This document shows, in pieces, positions 33,604 through 42,430 of a stretch of DNA of 64,000 nt. The DNA comes from Streptomyces neyagawaensis (GTDB lineage: Bacteria > Actinomycetota > Actinomycetes > Streptomycetales > Streptomycetaceae). The stretch's first letter is position 1; every line of letters starts with the position of its first letter. The translations under genes and the position numbers were made by a program. The stretch spans positions 186,001-250,000 of the forward strand of contig NZ_JAMGBG010000010.1 in NCBI RefSeq assembly GCF_023516595.1. Direction: 5' to 3'. Below the pieces are notes generated by a model that was not told where the DNA came from, searched no databases, and saw nothing but the letters and a program-made list of their open reading frames with translations.

Positions 33604-34536
33604 TCATCCAGCCTGTGGATGGCGGGTGGTCGGCCCGGTGAGGGAGTCAGCGACGCGCGCGGCCGTCTCGCGCAGCCAGATGTGCGCGGCATCGCGGGTG
33701 TGGACCGGGTGCCACCACAGGGCCTGCCGGAGGGGGACGGCCTCGTAGGGCGGCTCCATGATCCGTACCGGGGCGACGCCGCGCAGGCGCTCAGCGAGGC
33801 GCCCTTGGACGAGGGCGATGCGACGGGTGCCGGCGACCAGGAAGGGCAGGCTCTGGAAGCTGTCGACGGAGACCTCGACGTGGGGTTCGATGCCGAGCAT
33901 GCCGAGCTGGCGTACGGCCGGGGCGTCATAGGTGCGCTGGTATGTCACCCACGGCAGCCGGGCCAGGTCCTCGGTCGTGATGCGGTCACCGACTTCGGGG
34001 TGGTGGTCCGCGACGAGGAAGACCCATCGGTCGTCGTAGAGATCGGTGGCGGGGAAACCGCTGATCACACCGTGCGGCATCAACAGGCCGTCCGTCGCGC
34101 TGAGCAGTGTGGCGGTGTCGTCGAGCACGGTCGGCGGGGTCTGGGTGAAGCGCAACCTGATACCCGGCGCCTCTTCATGGACGACGCGGGCGAGTTCGCT
34201 ACCGAAGACGGCGACGGCGTAATCGGTCGCAAGCAGTCTGAACTCGCGGCTCTCGGCGGCCGGGTCGAAGTGGGCCTGACTGCTGAAGAGGCGTTCCAGC
34301 AGGTCACAGACGGTGGACGTGCGGTCGAGGAGGACCTGCCCGAGGGCGGTGAGCTCGTAGTGCCCGCCGGCCCGGACGAGGAGGTCGTCGTCGAAGTGGC
34401 GGCGCAGCCGGGCGAGCGCGGCGCTCATGGCGGGCTGGCTGAGGCCCATGCGACGCCCTGCCCGGGTGACATTGCGCTCCTCCAGCAGGACACGCAGCGC
34501 GACGACGAGGTTGAGATCGAGGCGGGCCAGGTTCAC
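33604..34536 (-). CDS. LysR-family transcriptional regulator (module B)
   Basis: A 310-residue LysR protein. The N-terminal HTH has the NodD/NahR-type start MNLARLDLNLVVAL and RNVTRAGRRMGLSQPAMSAA; the C-terminal effector domain runs from about residue 90. GTG 34536 has GGGAG in front. It is divergent from the nine-gene meta-cleavage operon with a 126-bp gap that contains two TTGATCAG sequences, so it likely activates that operon with a pathway intermediate as inducer. The NahR/LinR-like branch usually responds to aromatic compounds. Confidence 0.9.
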   Translation of the reverse strand: MNLARLDLNLVVALRVLLEERNVTRAGRRMGLSQPAMSAALARLRRHFDDDLLVRAGGHYELTALGQVLLDRTSTVCDLLERLFSSQAHFDPAAESREFRLLATDYAVAVFGSELARVVHEEAPGIRLRFTQTPPTVLDDTATLLSATDGLLMPHGVISGFPATDLYDDRWVFLVADHHPEVGDRITTEDLARLPWVTYQRTYDAPAVRQLGMLGIEPHVEVSVDSFQSLPFLVAGTRRIALVQGRLAERLRGVAPVRIMEPPYEAVPLRQALWWHPVHTRDAAHIWLRETAARVADSLTGPTTRHPQAG

Positions 34537-34557
34537 GGGACTCCCCTTAGCGACACT

Positions 34558-34619
34558 TTGATCAGCGATTATAAGCGTCGTGGATTGCGAGTATCCAAAG
34601 AATCGATTTCCTTGATCAG
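34558..34619. promoter_or_regulatory. Repeated TTGATCAG sites in the LysR/operon gap
   Basis: TTGATCAG occurs at 34558-34565 and 34612-34619, 54 bases apart start to start, each holding the palindrome TGATCA. The stretch between is unusually A/T-rich for this DNA (GATTATAAGC near 34567-34576). Paired sites on one face of the helix fit a LysR tetramer. Confidence 0.45.
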
Positions 34620-34662
34620 GGCGGGCGGCCTCAGATTATGTCCCACCCGCAATCAGGAGGAC

Positions 34663-35664
34663 ATGTCCGTGAAACCCGAACCCGCATCCGCTCTGTTCGC
34701 GGGCCCTTTCGCCCTCGCCACCCTCTCGGCCCCGGGCAAGCCGCACTTTCCCGCCCTGGTCACGGCCGACAGTCAGGTGGTCGACCTCCGAGCGGCCCTG
34801 CGGGACGACGCTCTGACAATGCGCGGTCTGCTCGAGCAGTGGGTGGTCGCACTCCCCGTGTTGCGCGAGCTCGCCGCTGACCCCGGGACCGAACGGCGGC
34901 CCCTGGCGGACTTCCGGGTGCATGCTCCCATCGAGCCGCGCCAGGTGCTCCAGTCGGGAGCCAACTACCGGCAGCACGTGATCGACCTGCACGTGGCCCA
35001 CCGGGACCCCGCCGACGACCGCTCCGAGGAGGAGCGGCGCGCCGAGGCCGCCGAGATCATGGACCGGCGGGCGGCCGAGGACCTGCCCTACATGTTCATC
35101 GGCCTGCCGAGCGCGATCACCGGCCCGTACGACGATGTCGTGCTTCCCTCCTGGGCTGAAAAGCCGGACTGGGAACTGGAGTTGGCGGTTGTCATCGGCA
35201 AGCCCGCTTACCAGGTGTCCGTGGAGGAGGCCCTGGAACACGTCGCCGGGTACACGATCGCCAACGACCTCACCGACCGTGCCACCGTCTTCCGCCGGGA
35301 CATGCCGCAGATCGGCACCGACTGGCTGCGCAGCAAGAACGCACCCGGCTTCACCCCGCTCGGCCCCTGGATCGTGCCCGCCGAGTCGATCGCCGACCCG
35401 GACGACGTGCGCGTCACGCTCAGGCTCAACGGCGAGACCATGCAGGACGAGTCCACCAAGGACATGATCTTCAACATCGCCCGGATGGTGGCGTACGCCT
35501 CCCAGACCGCTCGCCTGCTGCCCGGTGACCTCATCCTGACCGGCAGCCCGGCCGGCAATGGCATGCACTGGGGTCGGCTGCTGCGCGACGGCGACGTGAT
35601 GGAGGGTTCGGTCACCGGGCTCGGTGTGCAGCGCACCAGATGTGTCGCGGAGGCCGCCTCGTGA
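34663..35664 (+). CDS. Fumarylacetoacetate hydrolase (FAH) family protein 1
   Basis: A 333-residue FAH-fold protein, first gene of the module B operon, with a near-perfect AGGAGGAC Shine-Dalgarno sequence. Metal-binding acids are visible in DWELELAVVIGK (E.E) and in TIANDLTDR (D); the C-terminal LTGSPAGNGMHWGRLL loop fits the family. Family members hydrolyse C-C bonds of acylpyruvates, hydrate 2-oxopentadienoate or tautomerise or decarboxylate oxo-acids. In a meta-cleavage operon one of these late ring-fission roles is likely; which one cannot be told. Its stop overlaps the next start (GTGA). Confidence 0.88.
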   Translation: MSVKPEPASALFAGPFALATLSAPGKPHFPALVTADSQVVDLRAALRDDALTMRGLLEQWVVALPVLRELAADPGTERRPLADFRVHAPIEPRQVLQSGANYRQHVIDLHVAHRDPADDRSEEERRAEAAEIMDRRAAEDLPYMFIGLPSAITGPYDDVVLPSWAEKPDWELELAVVIGKPAYQVSVEEALEHVAGYTIANDLTDRATVFRRDMPQIGTDWLRSKNAPGFTPLGPWIVPAESIADPDDVRVTLRLNGETMQDESTKDMIFNIARMVAYASQTARLLPGDLILTGSPAGNGMHWGRLLRDGDVMEGSVTGLGVQRTRCVAEAAS

Positions 35665-36659
35665 CCCTGGACCGCCATGATCCGGAAGGCTGCATCGCGC
35701 GCACGGCCAAGGCGTGCTCCAACTGGGGGCGTTGGGGCGAGGACGACGTGCTCGGCACCCTCAACTTCCTCGACGAGGGCAAGCGTCGGGAGGGTGCGGC
35801 CCTGGTCCGCCGGGGCGTCAGCTTCTCCCTCTCCCAGCGGTTCGACATGAACGGTCCGCAGAAGGGCTGGCGCCGACGGACCAACCCGGTGCACACCATG
35901 CTGGACACCGGCACCGACGCGGCCCTGGGTAATCAGGGCTTCCCGCACGGCATCGGCGGGGCCGACGATGTGATCGCCATGCCGTTGCAGTGCTCCACCC
36001 AGTGGGACGGGCTCGGTCACATCTTCGACCACGGCAAGGCCTGGAACGGCCGGGCGTCCGAGAAGGTGGTCACCTCCGAGGGCGACCTCGTCACCGGTAT
36101 CGAGCACATGGCGCCGTACGTCGCGGGACGCGGCGTTCTGCTCGACGTGGGCCGGGTCGTGGGCACCGGTGGGGGCACCTCCCGCTCGAGCGGAGCCGAG
36201 AGTGGGGGAGAGTTGCCGGACGGTTTCGCGATCACCGAGGAGCATCTGACCGCTACCGCGGCAGCGCACGGGGTGACCGTGGGCCGCGGCGACATCGTGG
36301 TGGTGCGTACCGGGCAGCTTGCCCGTGCCCGGCGCGAGGGGTGGGGTGACTACGCAGGCGGCGCGGCCCCCGGGCTGTCGTTCACCACCGCGGGCTGGCT
36401 GCACGGCAGCGAGATCGCCGCGATCGCCACCGACACCTGGGGTTTCGAGGTGCGGCCGAACGAGTTCGAGCACGCCTTCCAGCCGCTGCACCAAGTGGCC
36501 ATCCCGCACATCGGTCTGTTGATCGGTGAGATGTGGGACCTGGAGTCGCTCGCCGAGGACTGCGCGGTCGACGGCGTGTACGAGTTCTGGCTCACCGCCG
36601 CACCGCTGCCCATCACCGGAGCCGTCGGCTCTCCCATCAATCCGATCGCCGTCAAGTAA
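35661..36659 (+). CDS. Cyclase-family (kynurenine-formamidase-like) hydrolase
   Basis: A 332-residue protein of the metal-dependent cyclase superfamily. The active-site block reads CSTQWDGLGHIFDHG where classical kynurenine formamidases have HxGTHxDxPxH, so the second His position is Gln, as in a subgroup of this family. A conserved DTWGFEVRPNEF block and HQVAIPHIGLLIGEMWDLE follow. The GTG start overlaps the stop of the FAH gene. Near residues 168-182 a Gly/Ser-rich insert (GTSRSSGAESGG) coincides with a palindromic repeat in the DNA. It probably opens a lactone or amide, or acts on a ring-fission product. Confidence 0.85.
   Translation: MTLDRHDPEGCIARTAKACSNWGRWGEDDVLGTLNFLDEGKRREGAALVRRGVSFSLSQRFDMNGPQKGWRRRTNPVHTMLDTGTDAALGNQGFPHGIGGADDVIAMPLQCSTQWDGLGHIFDHGKAWNGRASEKVVTSEGDLVTGIEHMAPYVAGRGVLLDVGRVVGTGGGTSRSSGAESGGELPDGFAITEEHLTATAAAHGVTVGRGDIVVVRTGQLARARREGWGDYAGGAAPGLSFTTAGWLHGSEIAAIATDTWGFEVRPNEFEHAFQPLHQVAIPHIGLLIGEMWDLESLAEDCAVDGVYEFWLTAAPLPITGAVGSPINPIAVK
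36169..36210. repeat. Palindromic repeat unit inserted in-frame in a coding sequence
   Basis: About 42 bases starting TGGGGGCACCTCCC and ending AGAGTGGGGGAG, with a perfect CCGCTCGAGCGG palindrome at 36182-36193. From memory, this motif is scattered through Streptomyces genes and spacers. Here it adds about 13 Gly/Ser-rich residues to the cyclase-family protein without breaking the frame. Confidence 0.65.
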
Positions 36660-36681
36660 CAGCGGAACGAAGGAGTTCCCC

Positions 36682-37812
36682 ATGAGCAACACCCGAAGAG
36701 TCCTCGTCGTGGGCGGCGGCGCGGCCGGCAACGCCGTGACCATCCTGCTGCGCCGCGCCGGCGTCGAGGTGGACCTGGTCGAGGCGAAGCCCGACTGGAA
36801 CGCCGCCGTCGGCTCCGGCATCACCCTGCAGGGCAACGCGCTGCGCGTGCTGCGCGAACTCGGCGTGTGGGAACAGGTCGAAGCCTCCGGGTTCGCCTTC
36901 GAGTCGTTCGGTGTGACCGCCCCGGACGGCACGCTGCTCTTCGCCCACGACGACATCCGCACCGGCGGTGACGACCTGCCCGCCACGGTCGGCATGCAGC
37001 GCCCGCGGCTCCAGCAGATCCTCATCGACGCCGTGCGCGCCTCCGGCGCCGACGTGCACCTGGGCACCACCGCCGAGACCCTGGAGCAGGACGCCGAGGG
37101 CGTCTCGGTGCGGTTCAGCGACGGCACCGAGGGCCGCTACGGCCTGGTGATCGCCGCCGACGGCCTCAACTCCGCGACCCGCGCGGCGATCGGGATCACC
37201 GACAAGCCCGAGCCCACCGGCATGGCGATCTGGCGCGCCCCCGCACCGCGCCCCGAGGGGCTGGTCCGCACGGACCTGGCGTACGGCGGCCCGGCGTACA
37301 TCGCGGGGTACTGCCCGACGAGCGAGACCACCATCTACGCGTACGTCGTCGAGGCCTGCCGCGACCGCGCCCTCATCGACCCGGCCACCTACGCGGACGA
37401 GATGCGCCGAATCGCGCGCAACTACGGTGGCCACTGGACCGAGATCACCAAGCACATCACCGACCCGACGAAGGTCAACTACACCTGGTTCGACCGGCTG
37501 TTGGTGGAGGGCTCCTGGCATCGCGGCCGGGTCGTCCTCATCGGCGACGCGGCGCACTGCTGCCCGCCCACCCTGGCCCAGGGGGCGGCCCTGTCACTGG
37601 AGGACGCCTCCGTGCTGGCCGAGCTGCTGACCGGCGGGCGGGACTGGGACGACGCACTGCTCCAGGAGTTCTACGAGCGCCGCATCCGACGGGTCCGGCC
37701 GATCGTCGAGGCGTCGGTCCAGGTCGGGCAGTGGCAGCTGGACGGCGTGCGCGACGCCGACGTACCCGGTCTGATCTCCCGCACCCTCACCCCGCTCAGG
37801 GAACTGCCGTGA
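36682..37812 (+). CDS. FAD-dependent aromatic monooxygenase (PHBH fold), module B
   Basis: A 376-residue flavin hydroxylase. The N-terminal dinucleotide motif is VVGGGAAGNAV, the middle DG motif is VIAADGLNSATR, and the GD motif binding the flavin ribityl chain is VVLIGDAAHCCPPTLAQG. ATG 36682 has AAGGAG seven bases upstream. Such enzymes use NAD(P)H and O2 to hydroxylate a phenolic ring, and here should prepare the catecholic substrate for the extradiol dioxygenase encoded two genes later. The end overlaps the amidohydrolase start (GTGA). The substrate is unknown. Confidence 0.88.
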   Translation: MSNTRRVLVVGGGAAGNAVTILLRRAGVEVDLVEAKPDWNAAVGSGITLQGNALRVLRELGVWEQVEASGFAFESFGVTAPDGTLLFAHDDIRTGGDDLPATVGMQRPRLQQILIDAVRASGADVHLGTTAETLEQDAEGVSVRFSDGTEGRYGLVIAADGLNSATRAAIGITDKPEPTGMAIWRAPAPRPEGLVRTDLAYGGPAYIAGYCPTSETTIYAYVVEACRDRALIDPATYADEMRRIARNYGGHWTEITKHITDPTKVNYTWFDRLLVEGSWHRGRVVLIGDAAHCCPPTLAQGAALSLEDASVLAELLTGGRDWDDALLQEFYERRIRRVRPIVEASVQVGQWQLDGVRDADVPGLISRTLTPLRELP

Positions 37813-38807
37813 CCACACCGACAGTCGACGTCCACGCCCACCTCCTGGTCCCCGAGGTGGAGGAGGCCGTCGCCGATCACCCCGACCTCGCGGCGGCCCG
37901 GGCGCTGGACGCCCGCCGCAACGGTCCGGCCGCCCTCGCCGTGAGCGGGCCGATGGTGCGCGAGCGCATCCCGCGCCTCACCGACGTCGCCGTACGCCTC
38001 GCCGCGATGGACGCGCAGGGCGTGGACGTGCAGCTGGTCAGTCCGTCGCCCTCGCACTACCACTACTGGGCGGACGAGGCGACGGCCGAGAAGGTGTACC
38101 GGCTCGCCCATGAGGCGACGGCCGCGCACTGCGCGCAGGCGCCGGACCGGCTGCACGGTCTCGGGCTGGTCCCGCTGCAGCACCCGGAGCAGACCGTGCT
38201 CGCCCTCGAACATGCCCTGGACCAGGGCCTGTCGGGAGTGGAGATCTCCTCGCACACACCGGGCCGCGAGCTGTCGGACCCGGCGTACGAGCCCTTGTGG
38301 AAGCGGGCCGAGGAAACGGGCGCGATCCTGTTCCTGCACCCCTTCGGCTGCACGCTCGACGAACGCCTCGACCGGTGGTACCTGTCCAACACCGTCGGCC
38401 AGCCCACGGAGAACGCGGTGGCGCTGTCCCACCTCATCTTCTCCGGCGTATTGGACCGCCACCCGGACCTGAAGCTGATCGCCGCACACGGCGGCGGCTA
38501 CCTGCCCACCCACATCGGCCGCTCCGACCACGCCTGGTCGGCCCGCTCCGACGCGGGCGCGGACTGCGCCCACCTGCCCAGCAGCTACCTCAAGCGCCTG
38601 TACTTCGACTCCCTGGTCCACGACCCGCACATCCTGCGGGAGCTGATCCGGGTCGTCGGCGCCGACCGGGTGCTGCTCGGCTCCGACTTCCCCTTCGACA
38701 TGGGGACCGAGGACCCGGTCGGCGCCCTGCGCGCGGCCCGTCTGTCCGACCCCGACTTCCACGCCGTACGAGGCGGCAACGCCGCCGCGCTCCTCCGGAA
38801 GGACTGA
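37809..38807 (+). CDS. Amidohydrolase-family decarboxylase (ACMSD / gamma-resorcylate-decarboxylase-like)
   Basis: A 332-residue metal-dependent TIM-barrel protein. Metal ligands are visible as the N-terminal HxH (VDVHAHL), a His in ILFLHPFG, a His in IAAHGGGYLP and the Asp in LLGSDFPFDMG. The stretch YFDSLVHDPHILRELI and the GADRVLLGSDFPF ending match aminocarboxymuconate-semialdehyde decarboxylase. In this operon it may remove a carboxyl group from a ring-cleavage product such as a carboxymuconate semialdehyde, or decarboxylate the aromatic acid itself. The start overlaps the upstream stop (GTGA). Confidence 0.87.
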   Translation: MTTPTVDVHAHLLVPEVEEAVADHPDLAAARALDARRNGPAALAVSGPMVRERIPRLTDVAVRLAAMDAQGVDVQLVSPSPSHYHYWADEATAEKVYRLAHEATAAHCAQAPDRLHGLGLVPLQHPEQTVLALEHALDQGLSGVEISSHTPGRELSDPAYEPLWKRAEETGAILFLHPFGCTLDERLDRWYLSNTVGQPTENAVALSHLIFSGVLDRHPDLKLIAAHGGGYLPTHIGRSDHAWSARSDAGADCAHLPSSYLKRLYFDSLVHDPHILRELIRVVGADRVLLGSDFPFDMGTEDPVGALRAARLSDPDFHAVRGGNAAALLRKD

Positions 38808-38811
38808 AACC

Positions 38812-39750
38812 ATGACCGCACGCCTGCTCACTCACCTGCGGCACGTCGACCTGGCGGTGCCCGACTACGACAAGCAGCTGGACTTCTACGCCGACGTCTG
38901 GGGCCTGACCAAGGTCGCCGAGGACTCCGGCATCTCCTTCCTGGCCGCCGAGGGCAGCCCCGAGCAGTACGTCGTACGGCTGCGCAGGGCCGACGAGAAG
39001 CGCCTCGACCTGGTCTCCTACGGCGCGGACAACCCGGCCGACGTGGACACCCTGGCCGAGCAACTCCTCGCCGGTGGCGTGCAGTTGGTCTCCCAGCCGG
39101 GCAAGGTCGACACCCCCGGCGGTGGTTACGGCTTCCGCTTCTTCGACGTCGACGGCCGCACCATCGAGGTCTCGGCCGACGTCGAGGTGCGTCAGCACCG
39201 CAGGATCGAGGAGAAGGAGGCGATCCCGGTCAAGCTGTCCCACGTCGTCCTCAACTCCCCCGACCTGAACCGCACCCGGGAGTGGTACGAGCGCCACCTC
39301 GGCTTCCGCCTCTCCGACACCCTCATGCACCCGCAGATCGGTGAGGCGATGCACTTCATGCGCATCAGCAACCAGCACCACTCCATGGCCATCGCGAAGG
39401 GCCCGCACACCGCGCTGCACCACATCTCCTTCGAGATGCGCGGGATCGACGAGTACATGCGCGGCTCCGGCCGCGTGATCCGCGCTGGCTTCAAGAAGAT
39501 CTGGGGCCCGGGCCGGCACCTCGCCGGCGACAACACCTTCACCTACTTCCTCGACCCGCACGGCAACACCGTCGAGTACACCACCGAGCTGGAATGCCTC
39601 GACGAGGACACCTGGCACCCGCACGTCTACGACTTCTCCCAGCCCGAGGTCACCGACCAGTGGGGCACCGCCAACCCGATGAACGAACTGGTCGCCAAGG
39701 AGTCCTTCAACGACCCCGACCGCGGCTGCTTCGTGGCCCCGCCGGTCTGA
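38812..39750 (+). CDS. Extradiol (type I, VOC-fold) ring-cleavage dioxygenase
   Basis: A 312-residue two-module VOC protein. The C-terminal module has the 2-His-1-carboxylate iron site: His in VKLSHVVLNSPD, His in ALHHISFEM and Glu in GNTVEYTTELE. Catalytic second-shell residues such as the His of SNQHHSMAI are also present. It should cleave a catecholic ring next to the two hydroxyls (meta cleavage), giving a yellow hydroxymuconic-type product. It lies five bases after the amidohydrolase stop, with GGAAGGA as Shine-Dalgarno sequence. The substrate is most likely the product of the monooxygenase two genes upstream. Confidence 0.92.
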   Translation: MTARLLTHLRHVDLAVPDYDKQLDFYADVWGLTKVAEDSGISFLAAEGSPEQYVVRLRRADEKRLDLVSYGADNPADVDTLAEQLLAGGVQLVSQPGKVDTPGGGYGFRFFDVDGRTIEVSADVEVRQHRRIEEKEAIPVKLSHVVLNSPDLNRTREWYERHLGFRLSDTLMHPQIGEAMHFMRISNQHHSMAIAKGPHTALHHISFEMRGIDEYMRGSGRVIRAGFKKIWGPGRHLAGDNTFTYFLDPHGNTVEYTTELECLDEDTWHPHVYDFSQPEVTDQWGTANPMNELVAKESFNDPDRGCFVAPPV

Positions 39751-39852
39751 CCCCTCGAACCCCGGGGACGCGGTGGCCCTGTCACCGCCCTGATGTTTGC
39801 CGCGTCCCCGGCTTCCACCGCTGTCGAAGACCGCCGGAACCTGGAGCCGTGC

Positions 39853-40824
39853 ATGCGATTCGCCACCTATGAACACCGACACCAGCGCCGGGTCGCCGTC
39901 GTGGAGAAGGACGGCACCCTCCACCCCGTTCCCGGAGCGCGCTCGCTCACGGAGCTGATCAGCAGCGGCGACGGACTCGACGCGCTCCTGCGCGCCGGCG
40001 CCGCCACGCTGGACGTCCCTCCGGGCCCCCACGTGTCCGAGGTGCGGCTGCTGCCACCGCTCCAGCCGCCCACCGTGCGGGACTTCGTCACCTTCGAGGA
40101 GCACGTCGAGGGTGTACGGCGGGCCGTGGACGGCGTCACCGGGGTGCCCGAGCAGTGGTACGCAGCCCCGACCTTCTACTTCACCAATCCCTACGCGGTC
40201 GTCGGTCCGTACGACTTCATCCCCGTACCCCCGGGATCGAGCGTTCTGGACTTCGAACTGGAGGTCGCCGCAGTCATCGGGCGCGAAGGTCACGACCTCA
40301 CCCCCGAACAGGCCCGCGACCACATCCTCGGCTACACGATCTTCAACGACTGGTCGGCCCGGGACCTGCAGTCCGCCGAGATGAAGGTCGGTCTCGGCCC
40401 CTGCAAGGGGAAGGACACCGCCACCACGCTCGGACCGTACCTGGTCACCGCCGACGAGCTGGAGCCCTTCCGCGACCCGGACGGCTTCCTGCGTCTGGCC
40501 CTGACCGCCGAGGTCAACGGCGAGGTCGTCGGCAAGGACCTGCTGTCCAACATGAGCTGGACCTTCGAGGAGATGGTCGCCTACGCCTCCCGTGGCACCC
40601 GCGTCGTTCCCGGTGACGTCCTCGGCTCCGGCACCTGCGGCAATGGCGGCTGCCTGGCAGAGCTGTGGGGCCTGCGTGGCGAGCAGACGCCACCCCCGCT
40701 GAATCCGGGCGACGTCGTCACCCTCACGGTGGAGGGCATCGGCACCGTCTCCAACACCGTCGTGCCCGGTCCCGAACCTGTCGCCCTGCCGGTCGGCAGG
40801 CGCCGCTCGCGGGAGCGGCCGTGA
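39853..40824 (+). CDS. Fumarylacetoacetate hydrolase (FAH) family protein 2
   Basis: A 323-residue FAH-fold protein. The metal-binding acids are in VLDFELEVAAVIG and the FNDWSARDLQ block; SGTCGNGGCLAELWG is a typical active-site loop. ATG 39853 starts the conserved MRFATYEH segment; an upstream in-frame ATG at 39793 lies in a stretch without conservation. It is more like true acylpyruvate and fumarylacetoacetate hydrolases than FAH protein 1, so it may be the C-C bond hydrolase of the pathway. It overlaps the SDR gene by four bases. Confidence 0.88.
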   Translation: MRFATYEHRHQRRVAVVEKDGTLHPVPGARSLTELISSGDGLDALLRAGAATLDVPPGPHVSEVRLLPPLQPPTVRDFVTFEEHVEGVRRAVDGVTGVPEQWYAAPTFYFTNPYAVVGPYDFIPVPPGSSVLDFELEVAAVIGREGHDLTPEQARDHILGYTIFNDWSARDLQSAEMKVGLGPCKGKDTATTLGPYLVTADELEPFRDPDGFLRLALTAEVNGEVVGKDLLSNMSWTFEEMVAYASRGTRVVPGDVLGSGTCGNGGCLAELWGLRGEQTPPPLNPGDVVTLTVEGIGTVSNTVVPGPEPVALPVGRRRSRERP

Positions 40825-41573
40825 GCGAACTCCACAGCAAGCGGCTGCTCGGCAAGGTCGTCGTCGTCACCGGAGCGGCCCGCGGCCAGGGGGCGGCCGA
40901 GGCCGATGCCCTCACGAGGGAAGGCGCGCGTGTCATCGCCACCGATGTGACAGGAGCCCCCGGCTGCCGTCGGCTCGACGTCACAAGCGACAAGGAATGG
41001 GCCGAACTCGCCGCCGAACTGAAGGAGGCGTACGGCCAGGTTCACGGCCTGGTCAACAACGCGGGCATCACCTGGCGCGCCCGTCTCGGCGACGTGCGCA
41101 CCGACGACTTCCACCGCGTCCACGCCGTCAACGTCACCGGCCCGCTGCTCGGCATCCAGCACCTCGCCCCGCTGATGCCACGCGGCTCCTCCATCGTCAA
41201 CGTCGGTTCCTCCGCCGCTCTCACCGGCCACTATCCGGTCGCCTACACGGCCAGCAAGTGGGCCTTGCGGGGACTGTCGAAGACCGCGGCGCTCGAACTC
41301 GGGCCCCGGGGCATCCGGGTCAACACCATCCACCCCGGATACATCGAGACCGAGATGACCGCCTCCGCCGCGCCCGCCTTCCGTGAGGCGAACATCCGCG
41401 AGACGCCCCTGGGGCGGACCGGCACGGTCGGCGAGGTCACTCCCCTGGTCGTCTTCCTGCTGTCCGACGACTCGTCCTTCATCACCGGCGCCGAGATCGC
41501 CGTCGACGGTGGGCTCACCGCGCACGGCGGCGTCAAGTCCGTCTCGGACGCGCTGCGAGCGGAGGGCCCGTGA
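40821..41573 (+). CDS. Short-chain dehydrogenase/reductase (SDR)
   Basis: A 250-residue classical SDR. The NAD(P) motif is [13 protein letters not shown] (GxxxGxG), NNAG is in LVNNAGITW, the catalytic Ser is in NVGSSAAL, and YxxxK is in AYTASKWAL. The GTG start overlaps the upstream FAH stop (GTGA). It would oxidise or reduce a hydroxy or oxo group of an intermediate. It resembles 3-alpha-hydroxysteroid-type and other broad SDRs, so the substrate must be inferred from the operon only. Confidence 0.9.
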   Translation: MSELHSKRLLGKVVVVTGAARGQGAAEADALTREGARVIATDVTGAPGCRRLDVTSDKEWAELAAELKEAYGQVHGLVNNAGITWRARLGDVRTDDFHRVHAVNVTGPLLGIQHLAPLMPRGSSIVNVGSSAALTGHYPVAYTASKWALRGLSKTAALELGPRGIRVNTIHPGYIETEMTASAAPAFREANIRETPLGRTGTVGEVTPLVVFLLSDDSSFITGAEIAVDGGLTAHGGVKSVSDALRAEGP

Positions 41574-41674
41574 AACGGCCGGACCGGAAAGCGGCTCCGG
41601 CTCCCGACTCGTCGTCAGCGACGGCTGGCCGACCGCTCGGCCGGCCGTCCCCACTGAAAGGAACAGGCAACACC

Positions 41675-42430
41675 GTGGACAAGGTCATCGCCGGCGCCGC
41701 CGAGGCGGTCGGCGACATTCCTGACGGCGCTTCGCTCGCCGTCGGGGGATTCGGCCTCTCCGGCATCCCCGGCGTCCTCATCGAGGCCCTCCATGCGCAG
41801 GGCACGTCGGGACTGCGGGTCGTCTCCAACAACTGCGGGGTCGATGGGCGGGGGCTGGGCGTGCTGCTCGCTTCCGGTCGCATCAGCCGGGTCACCAGCT
41901 CGTACGTGGGTGAGAACAAGGAGTTCGCCCGCCAGTACCTGAGCGGGGAACTGGAGGTGGAACTGACGCCCCAGGGCACCCTCGCCGAACGCCTGCGAGC
42001 CGGCGGGGCCGGGATTCCCGCCTTCTACACCCCGGCAGGTGTGGGAACCCAGGTCGCACGCGGCGGACTGCCCTGGCGGTACGCCCCCGACGGCTCCGTC
42101 GCCGTCGCCTCCCCACCCAAGGAGATCCGCGAGTTCGGCGGCCGCGCGTACGTTCTGGAGCACGGCATCACCACCGACTTCGCCCTCGTACGGGCTTGGC
42201 GTGGCGACCGCCACGGCAACCTGGTCTTCCGGCGCGCCGCCGCCAACTTCAACCCGCTCGCCGCGATGGCCGGCCGCGTCACCGTCGCCGAGGTCGAGGA
42301 ACTGGTCGAACCCGGCGAACTCGCCCCCGACATGGTCCACCTGCCCGGTGTCTTCGTACAGCGGATCGTGGAGTTGACGCCGGCGCAAGCCGCCGACAAG
42401 CACATCGAGAAGAGGACGGTACGTTCCTGA
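41675..42430 (+). CDS. 3-oxoacid CoA-transferase subunit A
   Basis: A 251-residue alpha subunit of the SCOT/PcaI family, with [16 protein letters not shown] and [14 protein letters not shown] glycine loops and [15 protein letters not shown]. The conserved N-terminus ([18 protein letters not shown]) begins at GTG 41675, with AAAGGAAC upstream. An in-frame GTG at 41570 overlaps the SDR stop as GTGA and would add 35 residues rich in Pro and Ser; I consider it less likely. With subunit B it moves CoA from succinyl-CoA to a 3-oxoacid such as 3-oxoadipate or acetoacetate, the last step before thiolysis. Confidence 0.9.
   Translation: MDKVIAGAAEAVGDIPDGASLAVGGFGLSGIPGVLIEALHAQGTSGLRVVSNNCGVDGRGLGVLLASGRISRVTSSYVGENKEFARQYLSGELEVELTPQGTLAERLRAGGAGIPAFYTPAGVGTQVARGGLPWRYAPDGSVAVASPPKEIREFGGRAYVLEHGITTDFALVRAWRGDRHGNLVFRRAAANFNPLAAMAGRVTVAEVEELVEPGELAPDMVHLPGVFVQRIVELTPAQAADKHIEKRTVRS

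Noticed and set aside
33547..34662. Upstream extension of the first FAH gene through the LysR gene
   Set aside because: That part is antisense to the LysR coding sequence; ATG 34663 has a near-perfect Shine-Dalgarno sequence and starts the conserved region.
37809..38807. Calling the amidohydrolase a true ACMSD of tryptophan breakdown
   Set aside because: No 3-hydroxyanthranilate dioxygenase or kynurenine pathway genes are present; only the decarboxylase-like family can be supported.
41570..41674. N-terminal extension of the CoA-transferase subunit A from GTG 41570
   Set aside because: The extra 35 residues are Pro/Ser-rich and not conserved; the family N-terminus starts at 41675 with its own AAAGGAAC. 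Not fully excluded because of the GTGA overlap.
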